Assembly: GCA_036265385.1 (NCBI GenBank)
Contig: DATAPD010000025.1
Location: 62,001 to 126,000 of the forward strand
Direction of reading: 5' to 3'
DNA: 64,000 bases
From: DATAPD01 sp036265385
GTDB taxonomy: Bacteria; Acidobacteriota; Terriglobia; Terriglobales; Acidobacteriaceae
Shown: one piece after another, positions 18,031-26,530 of the stretch
Layout of the letters: every line of letters begins with the position of its first letter
How positions within the stretch are numbered: position 1 is the first letter of the stretch
The notes under the pieces: generated by a model
Database searches by the model: none
What the model was told of the DNA's origin: nothing
The model's input: the letters and a program-made list of their open reading frames with translations, nothing else
Translations under genes and position numbers: made by a program

Positions 18031-18127
18031 ACGCTGTTTCGCGTGTGGGCTCGCACCGGTAAGCTGTGTGTGAGTACGCCTCTGGGGAAGCGAAGCAACA
18101 AGGGTCGATCGAACCAAGGAGTCCTCT

Positions 18128-19066
18128 CTGAAAGCCGTTGCTACACCGTACAATCGCGCACTGCACAGGTTCGCCGTTTTCACCGCCTGCGTCACTTTTG
18201 TGCTGATTGTGGCTGGGGCACTGGTCACCAGCAATGACGCGGGGCTTTCAGTTCCAGATTGGCCTACCACCTTCGGATCGATCTACAAAATGCCACACAT
18301 GGTAGGTGGCGTGAAGTTTGAACACGGCCACCGAATGGTCGCTGAGTTCGTTGGATTGCTGACGATTGTGATCGCGGTCTGGACCTGGCGAGCCGAAAAA
18401 CGTCGTTGGATGCGAGTTCTCGGAGTCGCCGCACTCGGCACCGTCATCGCCCAGGGAATTCTCGGGGGAATCACCGTTCTTTACTTTCTTCCTCCAGCAG
18501 TTTCCTCCGCCCATGCTGCAGTTGCTCAAACTTTCTTCTGCATCGCCGTCTCGATCGCGCTTTTTACCGGGCGCAAATGGGTTGAGGAAGTTCCGCAAGT
18601 CGAATACGATGTGCGCCGGCCAAGCCTGGTCACGCTTACCATGCTTTCGATTGTCGTCTTATACGTGCAATTGATTCTCGGTGCCATGTTCCGTCATAAG
18701 GGACTGAGCTGGTGGCCTCACGTCGTCCATGCTGGCATCGTAGCGATCGTGCTTTCGTGGACGTCGATTCGCGCTCTTACTCAGTATTCGAGGATTGAGG
18801 CCGTACGCACCCCTGCCATCACCATGCTTTACCTAATGATCGCGCAGCTCTGTCTTGGCTTCACTGCTTTCCTTACCCGCGTTGCGTGGGGTAAGGACGC
18901 CCTTCAGCCCGAGTCGCCCATGGTTTTGTCCACCGTTGCACACGTTGCTGTCGGTGCACTATTGCTCGCAACCGCTGTAGTGTTGGCAATCCAGGTTTGG
19001 CGCCACGTTCCAGTGGCGTTCGAAGCACCTATACGATCCGGAGAACGGAGCCCTATCGCCGCATGA
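18128..19066 (+). CDS. ctaA: Haem A synthase CtaA/Cox15, probable CTG start
   Basis: A membrane enzyme that oxidises the haem O methyl group to make haem A for cytochrome oxidase. Motifs include SNDAGLSVPDWPTTFG, FEHGHRMVAEFVG, PHVVHAGIVA and VAHVAVGALL with haem-ligand histidines. The first standard start (GTG 18200) would delete most of the first membrane helix. In frame upstream there is no ATG, GTG or TTG before the stop at 18071. A strong AAGGAG (18116-18121) lies six bases before CTG 18128, which restores a normal N-terminus (LKAVATPYNRALHRFAVF) and a length of 312. I therefore read CTG as the start. It overlaps ctaB by ATGA. Confidence 0.9.
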   Translation: MKAVATPYNRALHRFAVFTACVTFVLIVAGALVTSNDAGLSVPDWPTTFGSIYKMPHMVGGVKFEHGHRMVAEFVGLLTIVIAVWTWRAEKRRWMRVLGVAALGTVIAQGILGGITVLYFLPPAVSSAHAAVAQTFFCIAVSIALFTGRKWVEEVPQVEYDVRRPSLVTLTMLSIVVLYVQLILGAMFRHKGLSWWPHVVHAGIVAIVLSWTSIRALTQYSRIEAVRTPAITMLYLMIAQLCLGFTAFLTRVAWGKDALQPESPMVLSTVAHVAVGALLLATAVVLAIQVWRHVPVAFEAPIRSGERSPIAA

Positions 19067-19998
19067 ACGCCGCCGCTCAACCGTTCGTCATGCCTCGTAG
19101 CCGTTTTCGCGTTCTTGTCGAAGACTACGCCGAACTGACAAAGGCGCGAGTCACCTCACTGGTTGTGATGACCGCGTGGTGTGGCTACTACTTCGGCGCC
19201 CAGGCGTCTGGGTTTTCATCCTGGGCGTGGGGCTTGTTCCATGCTCTTGTAGGTATCGGAGCAGTCTCCGCCGGCACCGCCGCGTTGAACGAAGTGATGG
19301 AGCATCAGATCGACGCTCATATGCGTCGCACGGCGCACCGGCCTCTTCCTGCAGGACGCATGAGCCGGATGCATGGCGCGCTCGTTGGATTTTTTCTCAC
19401 CGTTGGCGGCGCACTCTATTTAGGACTCGCCTGCAACCCGCTGACGGGTTGGCTTTCTCTGTTAACGGCTTTCGTCTATCTAGCAGCCTACACTCCGCTC
19501 AAGCGCGTCCATCCGATCTGCACATTTGTCGGGGCTTTCCCGGGAGCGATGCCCGGACTGCTCGGCTGGACTGCCGTTCGCGGGCGCTTGGAGTGGGGCG
19601 CTATCGTGATGTTTGCCATTGTGTTCTTCTGGCAATTCCCGCATTTCTTCTCAATCGCCTGGCTCTACCGCGAAGACTATGAACGGGGCGGTATCCGCAT
19701 GCTTCCCGTCGTCCGACCAGACGGGCGCTCGACTTCCCTCCGCATCATGCTTTACTCAGTCGTCTTGATACCCGTCACCCTCGCTCCAACCATCCTCGGC
19801 ATGTCGGGGAGGATCTATTTCGTCGGCGCGATCATCATGGGTGTCGCTCTTTGTTATTTCGGCGGACGGCTAGCTACATTGGGCCTACCGCTGAATGCTC
19901 CGCGTTCCAAACAGCGGGCACGACAACTTCTGCAAGCAACGGTCATTTATCTGCCCTTGCTGTTCGCCTTAATGATGCTGAATACTCTCTCGTCGTAG
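19063..19998 (+). CDS. ctaB: Protohaem IX farnesyltransferase CtaB/Cox10
   Basis: A UbiA-family membrane prenyltransferase of 311 residues that adds farnesyl to protohaem, giving haem O, the substrate of CtaA. The first Asp-rich-type motif is NEVMEHQIDAHM with the following RTAHRPLPAGRM; the second region is YREDYERGGIRMLPVV. About nine hydrophobic helices fit the family. The start at 19063 overlaps the ctaA stop (ATGA), so translation is coupled. Downstream, an ABC transporter starts only eight bases after the stop. Confidence 0.95.
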   Translation: MNAAAQPFVMPRSRFRVLVEDYAELTKARVTSLVVMTAWCGYYFGAQASGFSSWAWGLFHALVGIGAVSAGTAALNEVMEHQIDAHMRRTAHRPLPAGRMSRMHGALVGFFLTVGGALYLGLACNPLTGWLSLLTAFVYLAAYTPLKRVHPICTFVGAFPGAMPGLLGWTAVRGRLEWGAIVMFAIVFFWQFPHFFSIAWLYREDYERGGIRMLPVVRPDGRSTSLRIMLYSVVLIPVTLAPTILGMSGRIYFVGAIIMGVALCYFGGRLATLGLPLNAPRSKQRARQLLQATVIYLPLLFALMMLNTLSS

Positions 19999-20006
19999 AA
20001 TGTTCT

Positions 20007-21008
20007 GTGGCCTCTAAAGTCCCACTTCTCGAGCCCGTAAGTTCGCGTCCTGTCGCGGGCGCCGAGTCCGCAGTCATCAGCGTCCAAAACCTTATCCATC
20101 GTTATGAGGATCGCACTGCCCTGGACGGCGTCTCCTTCGAGGTCCGGAATGCTGAGCTTTTTGGGCTTCTCGGCCCGAATGGCAGCGGAAAAACAACCCT
20201 GTTCAGAATTCTCTCGACACTCATGCTGCCTACGAGCGGGCGCGCGGTTATCCAGGGATTTGACGCCGCCACTAACCCATCCGGACTCAGGCGTCATATC
20301 GGCGTCGTATTCCAGGCGCAAAGCAACGACCCAAAACTCACCGCATACGAGAACCTTTGGCACCAGGGACACCTCTACGGATTGCGCGGCCCGGCTCTCA
20401 AAACCAGGATCATGGAAATCCTGGAGCGCGTTGGACTGGCAGATCGCGCGAAAGATGCCGTTGAGAAGTTTTCCGGCGGCATGGAGCGAAGAGTCGAACT
20501 CGCGAAAGGTCTGCTGCACCATCCCTCGGTCTTACTCCTTGACGAGCCGACTACCGGCCTTGACCCTGGTGCCCGGCGGGACCTCTGGCAATATCTCGCT
20601 CAGCTTCGCGATCAGGAGCGGGTCACGGTGATCGTCACGACACATTTGATGGAAGAAGCGGAGCGTTGCGATCGGCTTGCGATTCTTAATGAAGGAAAAC
20701 TGGTTGCGCTCGGTACGCCCACAGAACTCAAACGCGAGATTGGCGGCGACGTGATCCTGCTTGAGGCTTCAAACCCGAATTCCCTGGCAGATCGCATTCG
20801 CAATCGCTTTGCAGTGGAGCCGGTTGTTCATGATCGACACGTTCGCCTTGAAATCGAGAACGGGCATCGCTTCGTCACCGATGTGGTGGAAGCGTTCCCC
20901 GGAGAAATTCAGTCGCTCTCTGTGAGTAAGCCGACGCTCGAAGACGTATTCATTCATCGCACCGGGCATCGCTTCTGGAACGAATCAAACGTGCCCTCAG
21001 AGACGTAG
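20007..21008 (+). CDS. ABC transporter ATP-binding protein (CcmA/NodI type)
   Basis: The 333-residue ATPase of a two-component ABC-2 exporter. Walker A is GPNGSGKTT, followed by Q-loop VVFQAQSN, signature FSGGMERR and Walker B VLLLDEPTTGLDPG, with a C-terminal extension typical of DrrA/NodI-type subunits. The start is taken as GTG 20007, right after ctaB; the open frame continues upstream but overlaps ctaB. Next comes its permease, 26 bases downstream. The location in a haem A operon suggests export of a molecule needed for cytochrome oxidase assembly or protection, which is inference; the cargo is unknown. Confidence 0.92.
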   Translation: MASKVPLLEPVSSRPVAGAESAVISVQNLIHRYEDRTALDGVSFEVRNAELFGLLGPNGSGKTTLFRILSTLMLPTSGRAVIQGFDAATNPSGLRRHIGVVFQAQSNDPKLTAYENLWHQGHLYGLRGPALKTRIMEILERVGLADRAKDAVEKFSGGMERRVELAKGLLHHPSVLLLDEPTTGLDPGARRDLWQYLAQLRDQERVTVIVTTHLMEEAERCDRLAILNEGKLVALGTPTELKREIGGDVILLEASNPNSLADRIRNRFAVEPVVHDRHVRLEIENGHRFVTDVVEAFPGEIQSLSVSKPTLEDVFIHRTGHRFWNESNVPSET

Positions 21009-21034
21009 CTCGCTGCGTCAGGCAGGAAAGAGAA

Positions 21035-21862
21035 ATGGCCACTCAAACCGCGACTCTACCAGCACGCACCGCTCCGTCGCATGATGGTGTGCTCCTTCCC
21101 GCCTACACGCTTTGGTTGCGCGAGATCGTCCGTTTTTACCGCCAACGCGCGCGAGTGGTCGGCGTCATTGCCTCACCACTTCTCTTCTGGATTGTGATTG
21201 GTTCCGGCTTCGGCACTTCCTTCCGTTCCGGCGAGGCGCCCGGACAGGCCCACTATCTCGATTACTTCTTTCCCGGCGCGCTGATCATGATCGTGCTTTT
21301 CACCGCCATCTTTACCATGATGTCGGTTATCGAAGACCGTAAAGAAGGCTTCCTGCTTTCTGTTCTCGTCGCTCCGGTTCCGCGTTCGGCGATCGTTTTA
21401 GGGAAAGTGCTCGGTGGCACGACCCTCGCTGCGGCGCAAGGTCTCTTGTTCCTGGTGTTCGCGCCTTTTATTGGGATCACATTCCATCCTTTGCAGTTCG
21501 CTCTGGTGGTGCTGGTCGTCTTCCTTGTTTCTTTTGCCCTGACCGCGCTTGGCTTTGCAATCGCCTGGCCGATGGATTCGACTCAAGCCTTCCATGGCAT
21601 CATCAATCTTTTTTTGATTCCGCTTTGGCTATTGTCGGGCGCACTGTTTCCGCTCAGCGGAGCTTCGGGATGGTTACGAGCCCTAATGCGCATCAATCCA
21701 CTGACCTATGGTGTGGATGCGCTGCGCTCTCTGCTATATCCGAATAGCCCGTCCGACTTTTCGTTGAGCGCCTCGATGGCGACCCTGCTACTTTTTGCGT
21801 TGTTCATGTTCGGAATCGCCTTCATCGTTGCGAATCGCAGGACGACAAAGCCAGCAGCATGA
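21035..21862 (+). CDS. ABC-2 type transporter permease
   Basis: A 275-residue inner-membrane permease with six hydrophobic helices, partner of the ATPase before it. The conserved ABC-2 region (DYFFPGALIMIVLFTAIF, EDRKEGFLLSVLVAPVPR, then LSGALFPLSGASGWLRAL and INPLTYGVDALRSLLYP) is of the DrrB/NodJ type. The first 35 residues are soluble. Together with ctaA, ctaB and the DUF420 gene it forms a co-directional group with short gaps. Confidence 0.92.
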   Translation: MATQTATLPARTAPSHDGVLLPAYTLWLREIVRFYRQRARVVGVIASPLLFWIVIGSGFGTSFRSGEAPGQAHYLDYFFPGALIMIVLFTAIFTMMSVIEDRKEGFLLSVLVAPVPRSAIVLGKVLGGTTLAAAQGLLFLVFAPFIGITFHPLQFALVVLVVFLVSFALTALGFAIAWPMDSTQAFHGIINLFLIPLWLLSGALFPLSGASGWLRALMRINPLTYGVDALRSLLYPNSPSDFSLSASMATLLLFALFMFGIAFIVANRRTTKPAA

Positions 21863-21961
21863 AGCTACGAACCGAATGTGTTTGTGATGTTGCGATCGCC
21901 TGCGAGCCGTTTGCATTTTATTTTTGCCGTTAGCTGTTAGCGATCAGCCGTTTCGCGCCAA

Positions 21962-22381
21962 ATGGATTACTCCGTCTTCCCTGCAATCAATGCCACACTG
22001 AATGGCGCAAGTGCCTGTCTACTTTTAGTAGGCCGCATTCTCATCGCGCGCAAGCGGATCGCGCAGCATCGCGCCGTCATGCTGACGGCGCTAGGAACCT
22101 CAACGCTGTTTTTAATCTCTTACCTCTACTATCACGCTCATGTCGGGTCGGTTCACTTCCGTGGACAAGGTTGGGTTCGTCCCGTCTATTTCACGATCCT
22201 GATTTCACACACGATTCTCGCCGCCACCATCGTTCCTCTCGTACTCATCACTGCAAACCGCGCGCTGAAGGCCCGCTTCCCTGCCCATCGCAGCATCGCG
22301 CGCTGGACATTTCCACTCTGGCTTTACGTTTCTGTCACGGGCGTCGTGATTTACATCATGCTCTATCACCTCTACGCCTGA
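21962..22381 (+). CDS. DUF420 membrane protein (YozB-like)
   Basis: A 139-residue protein made of four membrane helices, of the DUF420 family often encoded beside cytochrome oxidase assembly genes. Conserved histidines and charged residues between helices are visible (IAQHRAVMLTAL, YYHAHVGSVHF, SHTILAATIVPLV, HRSIARWTFPLWLY). The function is not established; histidines inside membrane helices suggest metal or haem contact. It closes the ctaA-ctaB-ABC cluster, after a 99-base gap. Confidence 0.88.
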   Translation: MDYSVFPAINATLNGASACLLLVGRILIARKRIAQHRAVMLTALGTSTLFLISYLYYHAHVGSVHFRGQGWVRPVYFTILISHTILAATIVPLVLITANRALKARFPAHRSIARWTFPLWLYVSVTGVVIYIMLYHLYA

Positions 22382-22413
22382 GCAAGAGCTGACATTTCGC
22401 AAACTCATCGCAC

Positions 22414-22507
22414 TTGTCATTCCGACAGGCCAGCGTAGCGAACACGCATCTCGAATGTTTGTCATTCCGACACGCGAGCACAGCGAGCAAGGAGGAATCT
22501 CTATGCC
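22414..22507. repeat. Palindromic repeat, two tandem copies (TTGTCATTCCGA type)
   Basis: Two copies start at 22414 and 22459, each opening TTGTCATTCCGACA. The second runs through an AGCGAG core to AGGAATCTCT. The ATTCC and GGAAT ends can pair. It belongs to the same family as the repeats at 36.8, 45.7, 50.8, 52.3 and 55.7 kb. Confidence 0.7.
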
Positions 22508-22602
22508 TCTAAAGACCTCCAACACTGAGGTGCGCGACCCAACTTCCCGTTCATCAATCACAAGCAACCTGTTAGCCCTGAACAACTGCATGATTCCGAC
22601 TC

Positions 22603-22611
22603 TGATATAGT
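22603..22611 (+). promoter_or_regulatory. Extended -10 box of ssb
   Basis: TG-A-TATAGT lies 21 bases before the ssb ATG. GGAG is just upstream of that ATG, so this gene has a conventional leader. Confidence 0.4.
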
Positions 22612-22632
22612 GGCCTTTCCGAAGGAGCTCCC

Positions 22633-23100
22633 ATGGCAAAGAGTGTGAATAAAGTCATTCTTATCGGCAATCTTGGAAAAGATCCTGAAGTGAAGTACAC
22701 GCCGCAGGGCACGGCTGTCGCGAAGATCACGCTCGCAACAAACGAGCGCTACAAAGACAAAGGCGGGGAGTGGCAGGACCGCACCGAATGGCACAACGTT
22801 GTGCTGTGGCAGCGGCAAGCAGAAATCGCCGGCGAGTATTTGAAAAAGGGCTCGAAGGTTTATGTTGAAGGGCGCCTGCAAACCCGCTCCTGGGATGACA
22901 AGCAAACCAACCAGAAAAAATACATGACCGAAGTTGTTTGCCAGGATCTTGTCCTGCTTAGCGGACGCGGCGAAGGCGGTGGTGGCGGGGAATATTCCGG
23001 TTCGCGTTCATCCGGCAATAATTTCGATCAACGCGCACCAGAAGCCGAACATGCCAGCGCTGGTGCCGGGCCCATCACGGACGAGGACATCCCGTTCTAA
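22633..23100 (+). CDS. ssb: Single-stranded DNA-binding protein
   Basis: A 155-residue SSB with an N-terminal OB fold (NKVILIGNLGKDPEVKYTP, WHNVVLWQRQAE, KVYVEGRLQTRSW; about 4-108). A glycine- and serine-rich linker follows, and the protein ends in the acidic tip DEDIPF that recruits replication and repair partners. AAGGAG lies six bases before the ATG. It is not in the usual rpsF-rpsR setting here; a site-2-protease-like gene follows after 21 bases. Confidence 0.97.
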   Translation: MAKSVNKVILIGNLGKDPEVKYTPQGTAVAKITLATNERYKDKGGEWQDRTEWHNVVLWQRQAEIAGEYLKKGSKVYVEGRLQTRSWDDKQTNQKKYMTEVVCQDLVLLSGRGEGGGGGEYSGSRSSGNNFDQRAPEAEHASAGAGPITDEDIPF

Positions 23101-23121
23101 CGCCGATCGCTGCGTTTTCGA

Positions 23122-23661
23122 ATGAATCGCCTTCCCGAAGTTATGAGAATTGAAGGTGTGCGAGTGTATGTGCACTGGTCCGTCTTCGCGATCACATTAC
23201 TGATCTTGTTACAGGCAATTCAAAGACCAGCACTTTCTTTGGTGGGATTAATTTGCTACTTCGGCGTTTTGCTGATTCATGAGAGTGGCCACATGGTGGT
23301 GGCACGCCGCAAAGGATGTCACGTTGACCGAATCGAACTCTATCCCATTTTTGGCCTAACGCACTTCAGTAATCCATGGTCTGAATTTGACCACCAAGTC
23401 ATCGCATGGGGTGGCGTCATAGCCCAATCCGTGATCGCAATACCATTAATGTTATGGATTGCCGTTTTTGGATACACGAAATTCGAGCCTCTCAATGCGG
23501 CACTAGTCATTCTTGGTTATTTTAGCTTCGGAGTAGCCCTTTTCAATCTCCTTCCGCTTCCTCGCCTTGATGGTTCGATCGCTTGGGGAATTATCCCGAC
23601 CCTGCTTCGAAGAGGATCCCGCTCGCGAGATAAGCGTCCTTCCTGGAGCTCGCGACGTTAA
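23122..23661 (+). CDS. Small M50-family membrane metalloprotease
   Basis: A compact intramembrane protease-like protein of 179 residues. The zinc motif HESGH (His53, Glu54, His57) lies in the second hydrophobic segment, and the third ligand region appears as LLPLPRLDGSIAWG. No PDZ or CBS domain is attached, so it is a minimal site-2 protease. It ends in a basic, serine/arginine-rich tail (RRGSRSRDKRPSWSSRR) that probably stays in the cytoplasm. The substrate is unknown. It starts 21 bases after ssb. Confidence 0.82.
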   Translation: MNRLPEVMRIEGVRVYVHWSVFAITLLILLQAIQRPALSLVGLICYFGVLLIHESGHMVVARRKGCHVDRIELYPIFGLTHFSNPWSEFDHQVIAWGGVIAQSVIAIPLMLWIAVFGYTKFEPLNAALVILGYFSFGVALFNLLPLPRLDGSIAWGIIPTLLRRGSRSRDKRPSWSSRR

Positions 23662-23670
23662 TAGTGCTGG

Positions 23671-23697
23671 TTTACAACTCACGGAGCCTGCTAGAAT
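23671..23697 (+). promoter_or_regulatory. Promoter of the pterin dehydratase gene
   Basis: TTTACA (23671-23676) and TAGAAT (23692-23697) are 15 bases apart, with a TG-C extension. The -10 box ends 12 bases before the ATG at 23710, implying a leader of only a few bases. Confidence 0.45.
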
Positions 23698-23709
23698 TTC
23701 GGTACTTCC

Positions 23710-24039
23710 ATGTCCACTCTGGCCTCCAAACATTGTGTTCCCTGTCGTGGCGGCACGCCTGCTCTGAAGGGCGTCGACCTTGATCGGCTTCTCCGTGAGA
23801 TCCCTCACTGGCAGATCGTCAACGATCATCACATCACGCGCACATTCGTTTTTCCCGATTTCAAACACGCTCTCGTTTTCACTAATCAGGTTGGAGCTGT
23901 AGCCGAAGAGGAGGGCCATCATCCCGACATCCTGCTCGCGTGGGGACGCGTTGAAGTGACCCTCTGGACGCATGCCGCCAAAGGTTTGACCGAATCCGAT
24001 TTCATTCTGGCCGCGAAGATTAACGAGTTGATGGGCTGA
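23710..24039 (+). CDS. 4a-hydroxytetrahydrobiopterin dehydratase (PCD/DCoH)
   Basis: A 109-residue cytoplasmic enzyme that dehydrates the 4a-carbinolamine of tetrahydropterin after aromatic hydroxylation. The motif EEEGHHPDILLAWGRV (His70, His71) and the later WTHAAKGLTESD give the family active site. The N-terminus contains CVPCRGG, a short cysteine pair common in bacterial members. No phenylalanine hydroxylase is adjacent, so it may serve molybdopterin or another pterin. It converges with the MFS gene 15 bases away. Confidence 0.93.
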   Translation: MSTLASKHCVPCRGGTPALKGVDLDRLLREIPHWQIVNDHHITRTFVFPDFKHALVFTNQVGAVAEEEGHHPDILLAWGRVEVTLWTHAAKGLTESDFILAAKINELMG

Positions 24040-24054
24040 TATTTGCGAACCGGG

Positions 24055-25410
24055 CTATGGTCCGTCCGTACCGCCTGACGCAACATCCTCTGCGGCTAAT
24101 CCACCCACAATTCCCGCCTTGGATTCTTTTCTTAACCTATAACCCCACAACAATACCGGAAGCACCATCATCAATCCCGCGCCGCTTGCCACACTACGCG
24201 CCGCAAACCCCGCATCAACTAGTCGTCCCGCGATGAAAGCACCCACTGCAATCATCAACATGCAGAATCCAAGATCGGCGGCAAAAACCCTCCCCCGAAA
24301 ACGGTCTTCCGTACTCAGTTGGAGCAGAGTTGTCGAGAAAACCCAGACCGTCGAACCTCCGATGTGCCCCAATACGATACACAGGCAGGCTATCCATAGG
24401 TGATTCGCCAACCCGAGCAATGCGTAGCCCGTCGCGCAGGCAACATACCCAAACAAAATTCCAAGGCGGAGGCGCGACTGGGATTTCCCAGCCCATGGCG
24501 CATTCATGAGCGGACCAATCAAAGCGCCGAGTCCGCGTGCGCCCAAAAGAAAACTCATACCCAAGAATGCACCGCGCTCAGGATTCACTCCCGGCCACAC
24601 GACTTTGAATTCCGTTTGTCCCATGACCGTGAACAAAACCCAACTTGGTCCAACCACCAGGTTCCCCGATTTCACGAACACTGTCGCGAGCAAGTCACGA
24701 TGGCGTTGCACGTAGCGAATTCCTTCCATCACCGGTGTGTAGTCCAATAATTCGCGAAAGTGGAAAGGCGCTCGCCCTTCTACGTGAGGTTCTTCAAAGC
24801 GCATGCGCGATATAAACCATGCGGACACGAGGAACGACAGTGCATTCAACACAAATACTGCGTCGCGTCCAAGTAGCGCCGCTACGATTCCACCGATACT
24901 CGAACCAAGTAGCAGGTTGAGCGACCACGTAGTCGAAGAGAGCGTGTTGGCCAGCACCACTTCTTCTTTGCGGACAATATTTGGAATCACTGAACTTCTG
25001 GCCGGCTCGAAAAGCGCCGCCATCAAGGTTTCTAGCAGTAGCAGCGGATAAATCAGCCAGACCATCTCTTTCGAGCGCACGAGCAACATCGAGGAAACGA
25101 TGACGACGCGCAGCAGGTCAGCTGCGATCATTACCTGCTTACGGCGTAGGCGATCATTCACGACGCCCGATGTCGGCCCGATCAGCGTCTGGGGCAAGAC
25201 TTGCAGAACAAGCGCTAACGCCACGGAGCTGGCTCGTCCGGTGAGTTGCAGCAAAAGGTTGTAGATCGCGAGCGTATAGAACCAGTCACCGATCTCGCTC
25301 ACAATCTGCGCACACCACAGGCGACGGAAATTCGAGTTCGATCGAAGCAGGCCGACGTAGCCCCAAAATCGTACTTTCCCGATCTCGTTTTCTGGTTGTG
25401 GATCCATCAA
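24055..25410 (-). CDS. MFS transporter (EntS-like)
   Basis: A 451-residue twelve-helix major facilitator of the MFS_3 group, which contains the enterobactin exporter and macrolide efflux proteins. Typical features are the N-terminal NFRRLWCAQIVSEIGDWF, the loop NDRLRRKQVMI after helix 2 and PARSSVIPNIVRKEE. GGGAG lies four bases before the ATG. Direction and cargo cannot be read from sequence, and no siderophore or resistance gene is close. It is divergent from the PEP-CTERM gene. Confidence 0.9.
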   Translation of the reverse strand: MMDPQPENEIGKVRFWGYVGLLRSNSNFRRLWCAQIVSEIGDWFYTLAIYNLLLQLTGRASSVALALVLQVLPQTLIGPTSGVVNDRLRRKQVMIAADLLRVVIVSSMLLVRSKEMVWLIYPLLLLETLMAALFEPARSSVIPNIVRKEEVVLANTLSSTTWSLNLLLGSSIGGIVAALLGRDAVFVLNALSFLVSAWFISRMRFEEPHVEGRAPFHFRELLDYTPVMEGIRYVQRHRDLLATVFVKSGNLVVGPSWVLFTVMGQTEFKVVWPGVNPERGAFLGMSFLLGARGLGALIGPLMNAPWAGKSQSRLRLGILFGYVACATGYALLGLANHLWIACLCIVLGHIGGSTVWVFSTTLLQLSTEDRFRGRVFAADLGFCMLMIAVGAFIAGRLVDAGFAARSVASGAGLMMVLPVLLWGYRLRKESKAGIVGGLAAEDVASGGTDGP

Positions 25411-25652
25411 CTCCCGCGTCTAGCGCTGAACTTGCTCAACTGCAATTCGGCTGTCTTCAGGTCGATTCAGCTACATCCTGCGCACACAAACTGCAAACTT
25501 CTGCACAGCACCCCAGTACGACCCAAACTGTGGGAAATATCACCCCTATCTTATTGCAGCCTAGGAAGTTCCAAATCCTGTATGGCCCGCCTTTTGGCCC
25601 CCAGCCTGCTTTATCTATCGCGGGTCACATTTTTGTAGTGGGGAAAATCTCG

Positions 25653-26294
25653 ATGAATTCTCGCATGAACCGTCTTTTGATCTTGTTGGCGCTCTTTGTA
25701 GCCGCCATCCCCTTCGCAGCCGCGGACAACATACAATTGACAGCAAACAACTTAGGCATTTCCGGCAGTGTCGGCACAGTCTCGCTTGCATCCGCTGGAA
25801 CTGACATGGTGATGGTAACGATCACCATGAATCCCGGCTACACAATTAAGCTTCAAGGTGGGCAGATCGGATTCAACTACAGCTCTTCACTGAATCTTTC
25901 GAACGTCGGCCCAGTCAGCATCACAGCCGGCGGAAACACATACACGGACCTCAGCTTTAATCAGCTAAAAACTTCCCAGAATGTTAGCCAGTTCGGAACC
26001 TTCTCCTTCGACCTTTCGAATTTGAAGGGCGGACCGAATGGCGTTACGAGCGCTGACACTCTTTCATTCATTATCACGGCACCTGGCCTCACGGTGAGTC
26101 AGCTAACCGGCGTAAATGGTAGCGGTAATGCGTTTGTAATCCATTTCTGCAACGGCAGCGGCACCAACTGCGCTCCTTCAACTGGATTCGCGTCCGGTGG
26201 TGGACCAACGGCTGTTCCGGAACCCGCGACATTGACGATGCTGGGTACTGGTCTCCTCGGTCTTGGAGGACTGCTCCGCCGTCGTCTCCTTTAA
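25653..26294 (+). CDS. PEP-CTERM sorted exported protein
   Basis: A 213-residue exported protein. It has a signal peptide (NRLLILLALFVAAIPFAAA) and a beta-rich middle of Ser, Thr, Gly and Asn like a cohesin or adhesin-type domain. The C-terminal sorting signal is VPEPATLTMLGTGLLGLGG, followed by arginines (LLRRRLL). PEP-CTERM proteins are cut and anchored or released by exosortase, which is not in this window. ATG 25653 is chosen because it starts the signal peptide. A strong terminator follows, and a second, tiny PEP-CTERM ORF comes after it. Confidence 0.88.
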   Translation: MNSRMNRLLILLALFVAAIPFAAADNIQLTANNLGISGSVGTVSLASAGTDMVMVTITMNPGYTIKLQGGQIGFNYSSSLNLSNVGPVSITAGGNTYTDLSFNQLKTSQNVSQFGTFSFDLSNLKGGPNGVTSADTLSFIITAPGLTVSQLTGVNGSGNAFVIHFCNGSGTNCAPSTGFASGGGPTAVPEPATLTMLGTGLLGLGGLLRRRLL

Positions 26295-26324
26295 CTAACT
26301 GGCTGGCCAAAAGATGGTTTGAAG

Positions 26325-26350
26325 AGCCCTCGGGCGACCGAGGGCTTTTT
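26325..26350 (+). terminator. Rho-independent terminator after the PEP-CTERM gene
   Basis: The perfect nine-pair stem AGCCCTCGG/CCGAGGGCT with a GCGA loop is followed by a run of five Ts. It lies 30 bases after the stop codon at 26294. Confidence 0.92.
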
Positions 26351-26530
26351 CATCACTCCATCGTTCTGACTTTTTCATGCAACGCTCTGCATCTTCAGAA
26401 CACTATTGTGCAGAAGATGGAAACCGAGTGTTGACCTGTAAGGCTCTCCCAGCAAGGGTTTTGGCTCGACGCGCTGCATCGATTGAAGTACGGTACTTGA
26501 GTTGCATTTTGACCACGGAAGGACTCTCCT

